31,671 nt of DNA from Hypsibius dujardini (GCA_001579985.1 LRSR01004052.1:1-31671), one strand, 5' to 3'; positions 20,301 to 29,427 are shown, counted from the stretch's first letter. The notes: a model not told the origin generated them from the sequence alone. Numbers and translations: made by a program.

Positions 20301-23300
20301 GATGGGTTACGGGCAGAATTTACCGCACCGGTGGGCAAAATAAGCGATCGTTCGATTGTCCAGCAATTTTTCCGTGTTTTCATCCAGATTATGCAGTATA
20401 TCAAGCTCGAGCGTTCGAATTTTACTTCCGGATTTTTTGTTTTTCACTATTACAGCAGCAGCAGAATCCGATCCACAGCCACACCATTTCCGAAGTTGTG
20501 ACTTACCTCTTCGAAGTCTTCCGGATCATGAAGGATCGCGGTTACCTCAAGATGACTGGTGATGCCAGGGTTGTGCTGGGCAGGAACATCCAACCTGGAG
20601 GCGCGTCGGTGAAGCTCCCCGACATTGGTTTTGCGCCGAAATATCGTTTTCTGAAGAACTGTACTGGATCCCCGACATCGTTTGCGGGGGAAGTGGCCTA
20701 CTCGCAGACCCTGAAGGACCTCCAGGGAGTGATGGAGCGCCTCATCGACAGCCCCCGAACCGACAGCAATATCATGGCAGGAATTTTCATCAAGCTGCCA
20801 TATGGAGAGGGAACCGGGGACAATCAGAAGTTCTGGGTCTGTTTTTCCTTCTGTGTCGCAATCCCCTTTTATCTTCTTTATCCTCTTGGTTTTACAAAGC
20901 ATTGTTGTTTTGTTCCTTGCAGATTATGTACCGTGACCGAACGCACGAGCAGGACTTCAGTCTGTCCTTCGAACTTGACCGTATTCTTGATAACACATAC
21001 CACTGGCCCTTGATTGAAATCCAGCGCATCATGTTATTTGACAGCACACCCCAGCAGAACTGGCCGTCTTCCAATCGCAGATACATCCTCGATACGCGCG
21101 AGATAGCCAAGTGCATCAAGGAAGCGGTTGAGTTTACCAATTGTGAGTATCCGGTTTCCTGTGCAGTTGCATGTTGTGGCTGCATCTGTGCCTCTATCTG
21201 TGTGACTGTTTCTGTGTTCGTGACTGTCTGCGATTGTGGCTGGGTCAACGACTGTGGCTGTTTCCGCAACTGTGATTGTGTTCGCGACTGTGGCTGTGTC
21301 AGCGACTGTTGCTGGGTCCACGACTGTGTCTGGGTCTACGACTGGCTAGGTCCACGACTGTGGCTGTGTCGGCGATAGGCTGCGTCCGCGACTGTGGTTG
21401 GGTCCGCGACTGTGGCTGTTTCGGTGTCCGTGACTGTTTCGGTGTGTGTGACCGTGTCCACGACTGTGGCTGTGTCCACGACTATGTCTGGGTCAGCGAT
21501 TGTGGCTGTGTCCCGGAATGTGGCTGTTTCTTTGTTCGTGACTTATTCCATGTGTGTGACTGTGTCCGCGACTCTGACTGTCAGCGACTGTGGCTGTGTG
21601 TGTGACTGTCCGCGACTGTGGCTGTTTCCGCGGCTGTGACTGTGTCGGCGACTGTGGCTGTTTCTTTGTCCTTGACGGTTTCGGTGTGTGTGACTGTGTC
21701 CACGACTGTGGCTGTGTTCAGGAATGTGGCTGTGTCCGTGATTGTGGCTGTTTTTGTTTCCGCGACTGTGGTTGGGTCCGCGATTGTGGTTGTTTCTGTG
21801 TCCGGGACTGTGGCAGTTTCTGTGTCAATGACTGTTTCTGTGTGTGTGACTGTCCGCGACTGTGGCTGGGTCCGCTACTGTGTTTTGTTCGGTGTCCGTG
21901 ACTGTATCGGTGTGTGTGACGGTGTCCACGACTGTGGCTGTGTCCACGACTCTGTCTGGGTCAGCGACTGTGGCTGTTTCCGCGACTGCGACTGTGTCAG
22001 CGACTGTGGCTGGGTCCACGACTGTGACTGGGTCCACGATTGTGGCTGTTTCCGCGACTGTGGTTGTGTCCGCGACTGGCTGCGTCCGCGACTGTGTTTA
22101 TGTGAGTGACTGTGGCTGTTTCTGTGTCCTTGACTGTTTCTGTGTTTGTGATTGTGTCTGCGACTATGGCTGCGTCCGCGACTGTGGCTGAGTTCGCGGA
22201 TCTGACTGTGGAAGCGACTGTGGCTGTTTCTTTGTCCTTTATTGTTTCTGAGTGATTCTGTCCATGACTGTGATTGTGCCCGCGACTGGTTGCGTCCGCG
22301 ACTGTGGCTGTTTCTGTGTGTCCGTGACTGTTTTGGTGTGTGTGACTGTGTCCACGATTGTGGCTGTTTTTGTGTCCGGGACTGTTTCGGTGTGTATGAC
22401 TCTGTCAGCGACTGTGACTGGGTCCATGACTGGCTAGGTCCACGACTGTGGCTGTGTCGGCGATTGGTTGCGTCCGCGACTGTGGTTGTTAATGAGACTG
22501 ATTGTGTCCGCTACTGGCTGCGTCCGCGACTGTGGTTGGGTCAGCGACTGGGGCCGTTTCGGTGTGTGTGACTGTGTCCGCGACTGTGACTGTGTCAGCG
22601 TTTGTGTCTGTGTGTGTGACTGTGTCCGCGACTGTGGTTGGGTCTACGACTGTGGCTGGGTCCACGACTGGCTGGGTCCACGACTGCGGTTGGGTCTACG
22701 ACTGTGGCTGGGTCCACGACTGTGGCTTTGTCGGCGACTGTGGCTGTTTTTTTGTCCTTGACTGTTTCTGTGTCTGTGACGTCGTCCGTGATTGTGACTG
22801 TGTCAGCGATTTTGACTGTCAGCGAGTGAGGGTGTATGCGCGACTGTGGCTGTTTCTGTTTTTGTGATTGTGTTCACGACTGTGACTGTCTGCGACTGTG
22901 GCTGGGTCCACGACTGTGTCTGGGTCCGCGACTGTGGCTGTTTCCGCGACTGTGACTGTGTCAGCGACTGTGGCTGTGTGTGTGTGACTGTGTCCGCGAC
23001 TGTGGTTGGGTCCACGACTGTGACTGTCAGCGAATGTGGTTGTTTCTGTGTCCGTGACTGTTTCGGTGTGTGTGACTGTCCGCGATTGTGGCTGGATCAA
23101 CGACCGTGGGTGGGTCCGTGACTGCTTCGGTTTGTGTGACCGTGTCAGCGACTGTCATTGTTTCTGTGACTGTGGTTGGGTCCACGACTGTGGCTGTGTG
23201 TGTGACTGTCCGCGATTGTGACTGTCAGCGACTGTGGCTGTTTCTTTGTTCATGACTGTTTCGGTGTGTGTGAATGTCTCCGCCACTGTGATTGTGTCCG

Positions 23301-25065
23301 CCACTGGGGCTGGGTCCACGACTGGCTGAGCCCGCGATTAGCTGCGTCCGTGACTGGCTTGGTCCGCAACTGTTGTTGTATCTGCGACTGTGACTGTGTC
23401 AGCGACTGTGGCTGTTTCTTTGTTCATGACTGTTTCGGTGTGTGTGACTGTGTCCGCGACTGTGGCTGGGTCTACGGCTGTGGCTGTCAGCGACTGTGGC
23501 TTGGTTTACGACTGTGACTTGGTCTACGACTGTGACTGTATCCGGTACTGTGGCTGTTTTCTGTGTCCGTGACTGTTTCTGTGTGTGTGACTGTCCGCGA
23601 CTGTGGCTGTGTTCACGACTGTGGCTGGGTCCGCGATTGTGGCTGTTTCTGTGTCCGGGACTGTTTTTGTGTGTGTGACTGTGGTTGTGTCTGCGATTGT
23701 CTGTTTCTGTATCCGGGACTGTTTCGGTGTGTCATATTGTCCGCGTGTCCGTGACTGTTTCGTTGTGTGTGACTGTCAGCGATTGTGGTTGTGTTCACGA
23801 CTGTGGCTGGGTCGACGACTGGCTGTTTCTGTGTCCGTGACTGTTTCTGTGTGTGTGACTGTCCGCAACCGTGGCTGTGTGCGCGACAGGCTGTTTTCTT
23901 TGCGCAATCGGCATGCTTCTATATTGCTGTGGTTGGAAGTCCAGAATGTGTCTGTGTGTTTTTGTCTGTCCATCTTCTTCTTTTTGACGTATTTGTGTCA
24001 GTGACTGTTTCGGTGCTTGTGCCTGTGTGCGTGACTGTCTGTGTTTATGTACCATTTACCTTGCCTTATGTTTATGCGTTTGTGATTGGCAAGCGTGACT
24101 ACATACGTACATATACTGTACATGAACTGGTAGATGGATACTGATATGCTCCATTTTCTGGATCATTTGGTGCTGCGTTTTAGACCCACCCGTACAATAT
24201 GAATGCACCCACTGCTTCACTGCATTCATAATATACAGGGAATCTCAATTAAATTTCGATCGCTAGAGTTTGCTGTACTGTCCTGTTTCGATCATTTGGT
24301 GCTGCGTTTTAGATCCACCGTATAATATGACCGCAGTGAAAGACTGTGCTGTCATGATGTACATGTGGGTTTAAAACGCAGCACCAAATGATCGAGACAG
24401 TACAGTATATCAAGCTCGAGAGTTCGAGTTTTAATTCTGGACTTCATTCAGCAGGACATGATTTGTCCAGTCCATCATGAGTTACATGATCTTGTTTGTT
24501 TTTGCTACAGATGGCTTGATTGACACTCCGAGGAAGCACCAGGATTTGCCGGCCTTTCTCAGCGTTAGTAGCTTCGTAGTCTTAATTTGCTGTTGATGTT
24601 AAAGTTATCTGGTAGGCGTCAGCAGAAGTTTTTTTTTAGAACGAAAAGGTCGATCTGGCCATCAGGAGGTACATTTTGGAGTCCGCGCGTAAGACTATCG
24701 CCGCCGAAATGGAAAGTGAAGGAGTCGAGGTACTTAGTTTGTTATCACTCCTTCCGCGGATCAATACACCTAGTATACGTCAAGAAATTTTGTATTTGCA
24801 GAATGATGGTCGTCGCCGCAGCCTTGGGAATACCCGAAAGGCTCTAGAGTTCTTCAGCGATGGGAAGGCTCTTGCCGTCAAACACGAGGAGATTGCTTCC
24901 GGTCAGTAGAATTTATTCAGTTCTAGTTGCGCGATTTTTCTCTCTTGTTTCACCGAATTTTTGGAAGCCGCGTTTCGTGTTACTCGCTCTTGTCGTTTGA
25001 TGTTTTTTTTACATACTTTAGGCGCTGGCAAATCCGATGCCGAGGATTCATCGGAGGGGCAATAG
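17340..25065 (+). CDS. Eight-exon gene of unknown family, 3' end complete
   Basis: Exons are 17340-17420, 17499-17754, 20456-20836, 20923-21142, 24511-24563, 24640-24729, 24802-24901 and 25022-25065 (TAG 25063-25065). Introns start GT and end AG, and all phases agree, giving 407 residues with no internal stop. The first exon starts with the last base of a codon, so at least one upstream exon is missing. In order the protein has a proline-rich lead (ASPIAPVSAEPVDFI), a mixed helical stretch (TISEVVTYLFEVFRIMKDRG), a central domain (GIFIKLPYGEGTGDNQKFW; YHWPLIEIQRIMLFD), a charged helical part (AIRRYILESARKTIAAEMES) and an acidic tail (AGKSDAEDSSEGQ). There is no signal peptide or membrane segment. 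The donor after exon 3 (TGG|GTCTGT) is the weakest. I do not recognise the family; coding quality is high. Confidence 0.75.
17822..17935. repeat. TGCC/TGTC-type tract in intron 2 of the eight-exon gene
   Basis: Degenerate CTGTCTGCCTGCC units starting about 70 bp after the exon 2 donor. Confidence 0.8.
18264..19195. repeat. Direct tandem duplication, period about 494 bp
   Basis: The copy starting at 18264 (CATGTTCAAGCC) is repeated from 18758. The copies differ by scattered substitutions and small indels, yet a plus-strand frame stays open for about 110 codons in both (shared VFVTYE, then SHSIGLPLGQVF and MSRCHFGLSQSA). They lie in intron 2 of the eight-exon gene; the frame has no proven splice sites. 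Both copies end in a CAGA/GGCA-rich tail, including 18700-18757 and 19040-19260. Confidence 0.85.
19270..20455. other. Intron sequence, AT-rich, no gene recognised
   Basis: About 19400-19900 is AT-rich without features. A plus-strand frame at 19920-20204 is rich in His, Thr and Pro and contains RPIAPVSA, which echoes SPIAPVSA of the 17499-17754 exon and may be an old partial copy; the match is short. Near 20393-20437 lies a segment shared with the hairpin repeat at 24.4 kb. Confidence 0.3.
21185..23890. repeat. 18-bp minisatellite, about 2.7 kb, filling one intron
   Basis: Degenerate tandem units of the type TGTCCGCGACTGTGGCTG, with CCACGACTG, CAGCGACTG and TGGGTC variants. Longer blocks containing TGTTTCGGTGTGTGTGACTG recur every few hundred bases, so there is a higher-order structure. 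The array occupies most of the intron between 21142 and 24511. Since 18 is a multiple of 3, all frames on both strands read as six-residue repeats (for example DCGCVR or SATVAV) and give many false open frames. Confidence 0.95.
24171..24440. repeat. Hairpin-forming repeat (MITE-like)
   Basis: Arms of about 42-46 bp at 24272-24318 and 24365-24406 are inverted repeats (core ATCATTTGGTGCTGCGTTTT) around a loop of about 46 bp. A third copy of the core stands in direct orientation at 24171-24190. The sequence just after the right arm (CAGTATATCAAGCTCGAG) recurs at about 20395-20412 in another intron of the same gene. No flanking duplication was identified. Confidence 0.8.
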
Positions 25066-25439
25066 GAAGGATTGGGCGTGGGCTACTGAAGCCCTGAATT
25101 ATTTCTTTTATCATTTTTTGCTTGCTGATTGGAGGAGTCGCGTGGAGGTGCCCCTTTTTGTAGTTGCTTTCTCAAATGCAGTTCTAGTTCTTTTGCGATC
25201 TCTTCCGAAAGGGTTGTTTTTTTAGACCTCTATCTCTTATGAGGATTTTTGCTTTCTGGTGGAATCTGACCACCCTGGGATTTTTTTGCTTGTTTAAGCT
25301 CGGTGTTTGATTTCGGCAGTTACCGTGTGCCTGTTTTTTCAAGCGGATGGCATTCTTTTTGACATCATGCCTAGCTGTGGTTGCTTGCTTGCCGACTACT
25401 CGGTTGAGTTTGCAATGCAATTCCTTCCCTGAATTTCGC
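25066..25439. other. Downstream of the eight-exon gene; no further gene recognised
   Basis: The plus strand just after the TAG at 25063-25065 is probably 3' UTR. T-rich stretches occur, but I cannot point to a certain polyadenylation signal. Confidence 0.35.
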
Positions 25440-25650
25440 ATTTCCCGTCTGCTTCATGATTGTCTCTGTCTATCGGTCTGTCTGTCTGCATCTCTGTTAT
25501 GTTTGTCTGCCTGTCTGCCTGCCTGCCTGTCTGTTTGTCTGTCTGTTCATATGTCTGATTGTCTGTCTGCTTGTCAGGCCAGTCAAACTATGTGTCTGCC
25601 TGTCTGTTGTCTGACTGCCTGCTTGTCTTCGTCGGTATCTCAGCTTACCT
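25440..25650. repeat. (TGTC/TGCC)n array at the inner edge of the right arm
   Basis: Degenerate TGTCTGCC units. In reverse complement, the segment at about 25560-25655 also resembles 13437-13560 of the small minus-strand gene's intron (AGCTGAGATACC, ACTGGCCTG), so this repeat and its flanks have been copied more than once. Confidence 0.85.
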
Positions 25651-25736
25651 CGCGCAAAGATACGGAATCAATTAGGCTCATCTTTGCTGCGCACTTACTC
25701 CCGACCTCACTCAAAAGTAAAATTAAGTGTCTTCAC

Positions 25737-26278
25737 CTGAGAACAATCCGAAAAGCGTCGGGTTCGACGTTAGGCACGAGAACGAGAGTTCCGTCCTCCG
25801 GGAGATCTCTGTGAAACATGATGTGAAAAAGGCGGCTTCCAAGTTCGCGCGTCCCGCATCCCCCGAAGAAAAACAACACACAGTGCAGAGTGCAGACAGA
25901 GACAGCAATCCACTCAGACGCGTCTTGACCTTCGGGTACGGGGGGCAAGATTTTAGTAAGAATCCAAAGGGGGGAGCATCAGTATGATTTTGCTATTTTT
26001 ACTCTAAAAAACGTCAGGGGATACCCTTGGGTCACTTTTTCGATTTCGGACGGGGGGGGGCAATTGCCCACTTGCCACCCCCTAGTACGCGCTACTGAAT
26101 CCACTTGCACTTGTGCGCTGTGAAATCCTCCACGGAGACCGTCTTTCCGGCGGTTCCGATGCGGATTGTCACATCGCTGAGAATGATCTCCCAGTTATCC
26201 AGCAAAAATTTTGTTCGCTTGCGGATGTACTTGGGAGTCGTGCCATGTCTTGTCGATCTCCCATTTCGGATCGGCCCT
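25737..26278 (-). pseudogene. BTB/POZ domain gene, right copy, broken
   Basis: Minus-strand mirror of the left BTB gene. The position of the left ATG is AGG here (26276-26278). One extra C (ACTCCCAAG) shifts the frame shortly after. Downstream the BTB fold start is cleaner than in the left copy: FLLDNWEIILSDVTIRIGTA, then GKTVSVEDFTAHK. After a 183-bp insertion the core continues with SRLFHIMFHRDLPEDGTL and VLVPNVEPDAFRIVLR, ending at a donor (TCAG|GTGAAG). Its lesions differ from those of the left copy, so the two decayed independently. Confidence 0.7.
25907..26105. mobile_element. 183-bp hAT-type MITE in the right BTB copy
   Basis: The element spans 25915-26097 and is flanked by a perfect 8-bp duplication AATCCACT (25907-25914 and 26098-26105). 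Ends are CAGACGCGT and, inverted, CAGTAGCGCGT. It contains GGGGGGGCAATTGCCC, a typical inner motif of non-autonomous hAT elements. The left arm has no insertion at this place. Confidence 0.9.
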
Positions 26279-27035
26279 TATTTCGGGCGAAACTGGAGGT
26301 TCTGCACGTTTTTTGCGAGGCCAAAAACTCCGAGTCCAGCAAAAAAAAGCCAGGCGAAAAGGACGAGAGTTCAGAATCAAATCAGTCAACAAGGAAACAA
26401 CGATTCTCCGCTCTGCCATAATTTCATCTGGAATTCTTATTCCAGTGGAATTGGAACGAGTGGGGGAGCTGACCAACGAAGTCCCTCTTCTGGTAGATAG
26501 ACTGATTGATTGATTGTATGGTTACAGTACGAGTTGAAGTCACTTATTCAGTTATCCTTATGTGTTTTATTGTTTGGCATTTTATTTTGGGCACGCATAT
26601 GCAGTTCTAGTGAGAATTTCGTCGAAGCCTCGAGTTTTTGTCATATTTCGAAATTCGCAAAGGTTTTTTAGGATTTTTCTCTCGCAGAAATTCTTTATTC
26701 TGTATCTCACTCACACAAACACTTGATGGATTGGGCGTGGGCTCGTCGTTTTCGGATTTCCCTCCATCACAAGGCTTGACTGGCTGAGAAGCTTAGGAGC
26801 CGAGGGAGGAGGAAGGGGCAGAGTCAATGCGGAATATGTTTCTGCTGAAGTTGTCGTTGCTTTTAATCTGCGGCGTGGGGTCTTCGTCATCTTCGGTCTG
26901 TGTACCTACCTCAACGGCATCGGACTGGAGAGTTTGATGGTGAAAAATAACACATGTCCACGCAGCGATGGTGAGTGGCGCACTGGCGTATCTAAAAATG
27001 CTCATTTGGAAGGAGGAAGACTTTTCGGCTAGGAT

Positions 27036-27036
27036 C

Positions 27037-27077
<41 letters not shown>
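27036..27077. repeat. (GATT)n tract in the right arm
   Basis: About ten GATT units in intron 1 of the decayed sulfotransferase. The left-arm equivalent (about 8755-8768) has only three or four units, so the tract changed length after the duplication. Confidence 0.95.
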
Positions 27078-27078
<1 letters not shown>

Positions 27079-27778
27079 GTGGGATTTATACAGTGACTTA
27101 GTATTTTGTTGGGTTGATTGATAAATTGACTTGTGTGTGGTTCTGGCGTTTTGTCACCCATACGTTTATTTTTGTCGATTTGAGCTAAAATGAGCGAACA
27201 AATGAACCAGCAATTTGTATTTTATTTTTTGCGGTTAGACTCTTCCTTTCTTCCTTCCTTTCAATAAGTATTTGGATTTTTGATTGTCTCGTTCTTTTTT
27301 TCACAGACAACTACTACTGCTTCCTGCCGAACGGCGACGACGACTTCCGGCCATATATGTCGCGGCAGCAGCAGGGCGACCGCAAAACGATCGACGAATG
27401 TGTCACCGAGCGTAAGTGTATCTGTCTATCACTGTCTGTCTGGCTATCTGTCTGAGTCTTGGGCTCTCTGCCTGAAAGTGTCATAAAAATGTTTTGGGGG
27501 ATGACTTTTGATCGATTGGGATGAATCTTCCGCGCTGGTGTTGATGATGGGTTGTGTGATGTGATGTGTGGAATAACTTTGGGTTTGGTGTTTTTGCAGA
27601 GGGGAAGGACTGCGATCCGATGAATATGTGACTGCAGGGTGAGTGAGCGAGCGAGCGCGAGAGAGTTAATGGAAAGAAGGCCACGGATTAATTAGGAATT
27701 ATTAAGTCCGTTCTGACGTCGAGCGGTGACGCGGAAACTTTGTGATTTTGAAATGTGGACTTGTCGGGCTCCCGAACG

Positions 27779-28000
27779 TACAGACAGACAGACATTGAGG
27801 CAGGTCATGAAGTAGGCGAGAGACAGATTTCTTGGCCAGACAATCAGATTGACGATCAGCAGGCAGATAAAAATTCTAGCGGTAGACAGCAGGCAGACAA
27901 AGGGATTAGGCAAGCAGACAGACAGACAGACAGACGGACTGATAGACGGATGTACAGACTAACCTACCGACAGACTGACAGACAGGCCAACAAACAGACA
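27779..28000. repeat. (CAGA)n degenerate array, right-arm counterpart of 7080-7345
   Basis: CAGA-type units with the same unique interruptions as the left arm in reverse complement, for example GAGGCAGGTCATGAAG and TCTAGCGGTAGACAGC. Confidence 0.85.
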
Positions 28001-28483
28001 CATTCATCAAACAGGCAAGCTAATTTGCTGACAAAAACATAGTCACAGGACAGGCAGACACGACCGAAACATGACATATAGACTGACACATAACGGAAAA
28101 AAGACGGTCGGCAGGTAGATACGTCACAAAAAGGACAGGAAGGATTCAAACTGATTGATGAACGGTAGGCACAGACAAGAAATAGAGAGGCCCACAGAGA
28201 TTGAGGCACGGGCACGGATGACTACTAACGGAATTGAAGAGATGGAGGACTTTGTCGCGCTCCTCGAGGCCACCCTCCCGTCCATGTTCCGCGGTGCGTC
28301 CGACCTCTACCTCCGTGGGGAGAAGTACTAAAACAAAGTGGTGTTTTGTCTTAAAACAAAAGTCATATTTTCAGCTTTTAAATATATCTCTACACTTTTT
28401 CAGGTGGTGAAGAAACGGACCCTGATGGTGAAGGCGGATCGGCTGGTGGACCGCGGTCAGCAGTATTTCTTTGAGAAGATTCC

Positions 28484-28580
28484 GCGCGGTATACGTCGAC
28501 GAAGTCTTTTTCACGGTCGAAAAAAATACAGAATTATGGCGACGAACCCCTTTCGTCTGGCCCCGAATACCAAGGCCAAG
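28484..28580 (+). pseudogene. Truncated copy of the 3154-3277 exon fused to the sulfotransferase 3' end
   Basis: Reads GCGGTATACGTCGACGAAG and on to a donor AAG|GTAATG, in the same frame as the left-arm exon (VYVDEVFFTVEKNTELWRRT). Its 5' part is missing; it joins the sulfotransferase exon directly after GAGAAGATTC, in a different frame. CCGCG occurs near both parental breakpoints, which suits a microhomology-mediated deletion. Confidence 0.7.
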
Positions 28581-28624
28581 GTAATGCAAACAACACTCTC
28601 CATATATGCGCATAATTTAGCATG

Positions 28625-28812
28625 GTTTGACAGGCAGACAGACAGACAGTCAGGCTGCCAAGCAGGCAGGCAGGCAGATAGGTAGACCAACCGACTGATA
28701 CGAAGATAGGCAGACAGGCAGACAGAAAGATAGACAGCCAACAGCCAAGCACACAGACAAGCACAAAGACAGACAGATAGATACACAGTCAGACAGACAG
28801 ACAGACAGTATT
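28625..28812. repeat. (CAGA)n / (GGCA)n array
   Basis: Degenerate CAGA and GGCA units directly after the right-arm exon. It marks the outer end of the duplicated arm. Confidence 0.9.
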
Positions 28813-29076
28813 CAAACCAGCCAGCTACAGAGAGTGTAACACATCATCTCCTACATCAGCTTAGTTTAGTAGTAGTGTAGTGTTGCAGATAACATATAAC
28901 ATAACATGTTGTGACATATCCTCGTAAGCACGTGACAATATTTTATTGTGGGACCTTTGTGTTTGTGTGTAACATATGAACTATGAGCCCTGTGTTTCAT
29001 GCGTTCCGTATATGGTGCTAATCGACGTAATTCTTACCGTTGTGTAGAACTCCGTGCGCTTGGTTGATGTACGTAA
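28813..29076. other. No gene recognised
   Basis: Contains an ATAACATATAACATAACATG short repeat at about 28889-28908. Otherwise it is featureless and leads to the SWIM exon. Confidence 0.4.
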
Positions 29077-29427
29077 CAGCGCAAGTGCTCAACAGTCTAT
29101 ATCGTCAAGGAAGGACGCACACATCATGAAGTCGACTGGTCAGAGACCAGGAAAGCCGCCAGCTGTGAATGTGCGGAATTCAAGAGGAAGAAGATGTCCA
29201 TATGTAGTCACGCCATCCTTGCAGCTGAGGCAGCAGGATATCTACTGGACTTCCTCGCCCGATTCACCGCATTGAAAGCAACGTTCTTGGGTGCCTTCGC
29301 TACCCAGGACTACCGTAAAGGTGAAAAGCCCTCGAGTAGACGCCACGCTTCTCGCAGAAAGTCGGCCGACGGTTCGCTACGCAAACGGAAAGTGCGTCAC
29401 GAGGAGACTCCTGATGAGGTCGACTGA
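29077..29427 (+). CDS. SWIM zinc-finger exon, probable C-terminal exon
   Basis: The frame opens after a TAA at 29074-29076 (possible acceptor TAACAG just after it) and ends at TGA 29425-29427. It reads YIVKEGRTHHEVDWSETRKA and then SCECAEFKRKKMSICSHAIL. This is a SWIM finger, C-x-C-x10-C-x-H, preceded by the usual strand with a tryptophan. SWIM domains bind DNA or protein and occur in MULE-type transposases, MEKK1-like ligases and many invertebrate proteins of unknown role. The tail after the finger is basic (SRRKSADGSLRKRKVRHEET). A donor-like CGTAAAG|GTGAAAAG at about 29312 offers an alternative end. No upstream exon was found, so whether this is a gene or a transposase remnant is open. Confidence 0.6.
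   Translation, partial: QRKCSTVYIVKEGRTHHEVDWSETRKAASCECAEFKRKKMSICSHAILAAEAAGYLLDFLARFTALKATFLGAFATQDYRKGEKPSSRRHASRRKSADGSLRKRKVRHEETPDEVD

Larger units (their letters stand above)
26784..28483 (+). pseudogene. Heparan sulfate 2-O-sulfotransferase, right copy, decayed
   Basis: Plus-strand mirror of the intact gene. Exon 1 (to 26970): the ATG at 9024 is CTG here; the inner ATG (26827) remains, but a 1-bp loss near 26880 shifts the frame inside the membrane anchor. Exon 2 (27307-27411): 105 nt instead of 423; the deletion removes the PAPS loop, the HGH residues and the RDPIDR motif but leaves the frame open (DDFRPYMSRQQQGDRKTIDE). Exon 3 (27600-27638): TGG is TGA at 27629-27631. Exon 4: only about 28232-28322 remains (EEMEDFVALLEATLP). 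Exon 5 (28404-28483) reads VVKKRTLMVKADRLVDRGQQ, then fuses to another exon. Sulfotransferase activity is not possible. Confidence 0.92.
25663..28640. repeat. Right arm of the diverged inverted duplication
   Basis: Mirror copy of the left arm, shortened by several internal deletions: about 355 bp inside intron 1, 0.3 kb in sulfotransferase exon 2, the 6964-6584 equivalent, most of intron 4, and the 6030-3260 equivalent. It lacks the 1.5-kb and 120-bp elements of the left arm but has its own 183-bp element. Divergence in coding blocks is several percent, too high for unmerged alleles in most species, though this cannot be excluded by eye. Confidence 0.85.

Noticed and set aside
21276-24004. 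Long overlapping open frames encoding Cys/Asp-rich or Ala/Thr/Val-rich repeats
   Set aside because: They are produced by the 18-bp minisatellite, which is open in every frame. The region is flanked by the donor and acceptor of a well-supported intron.
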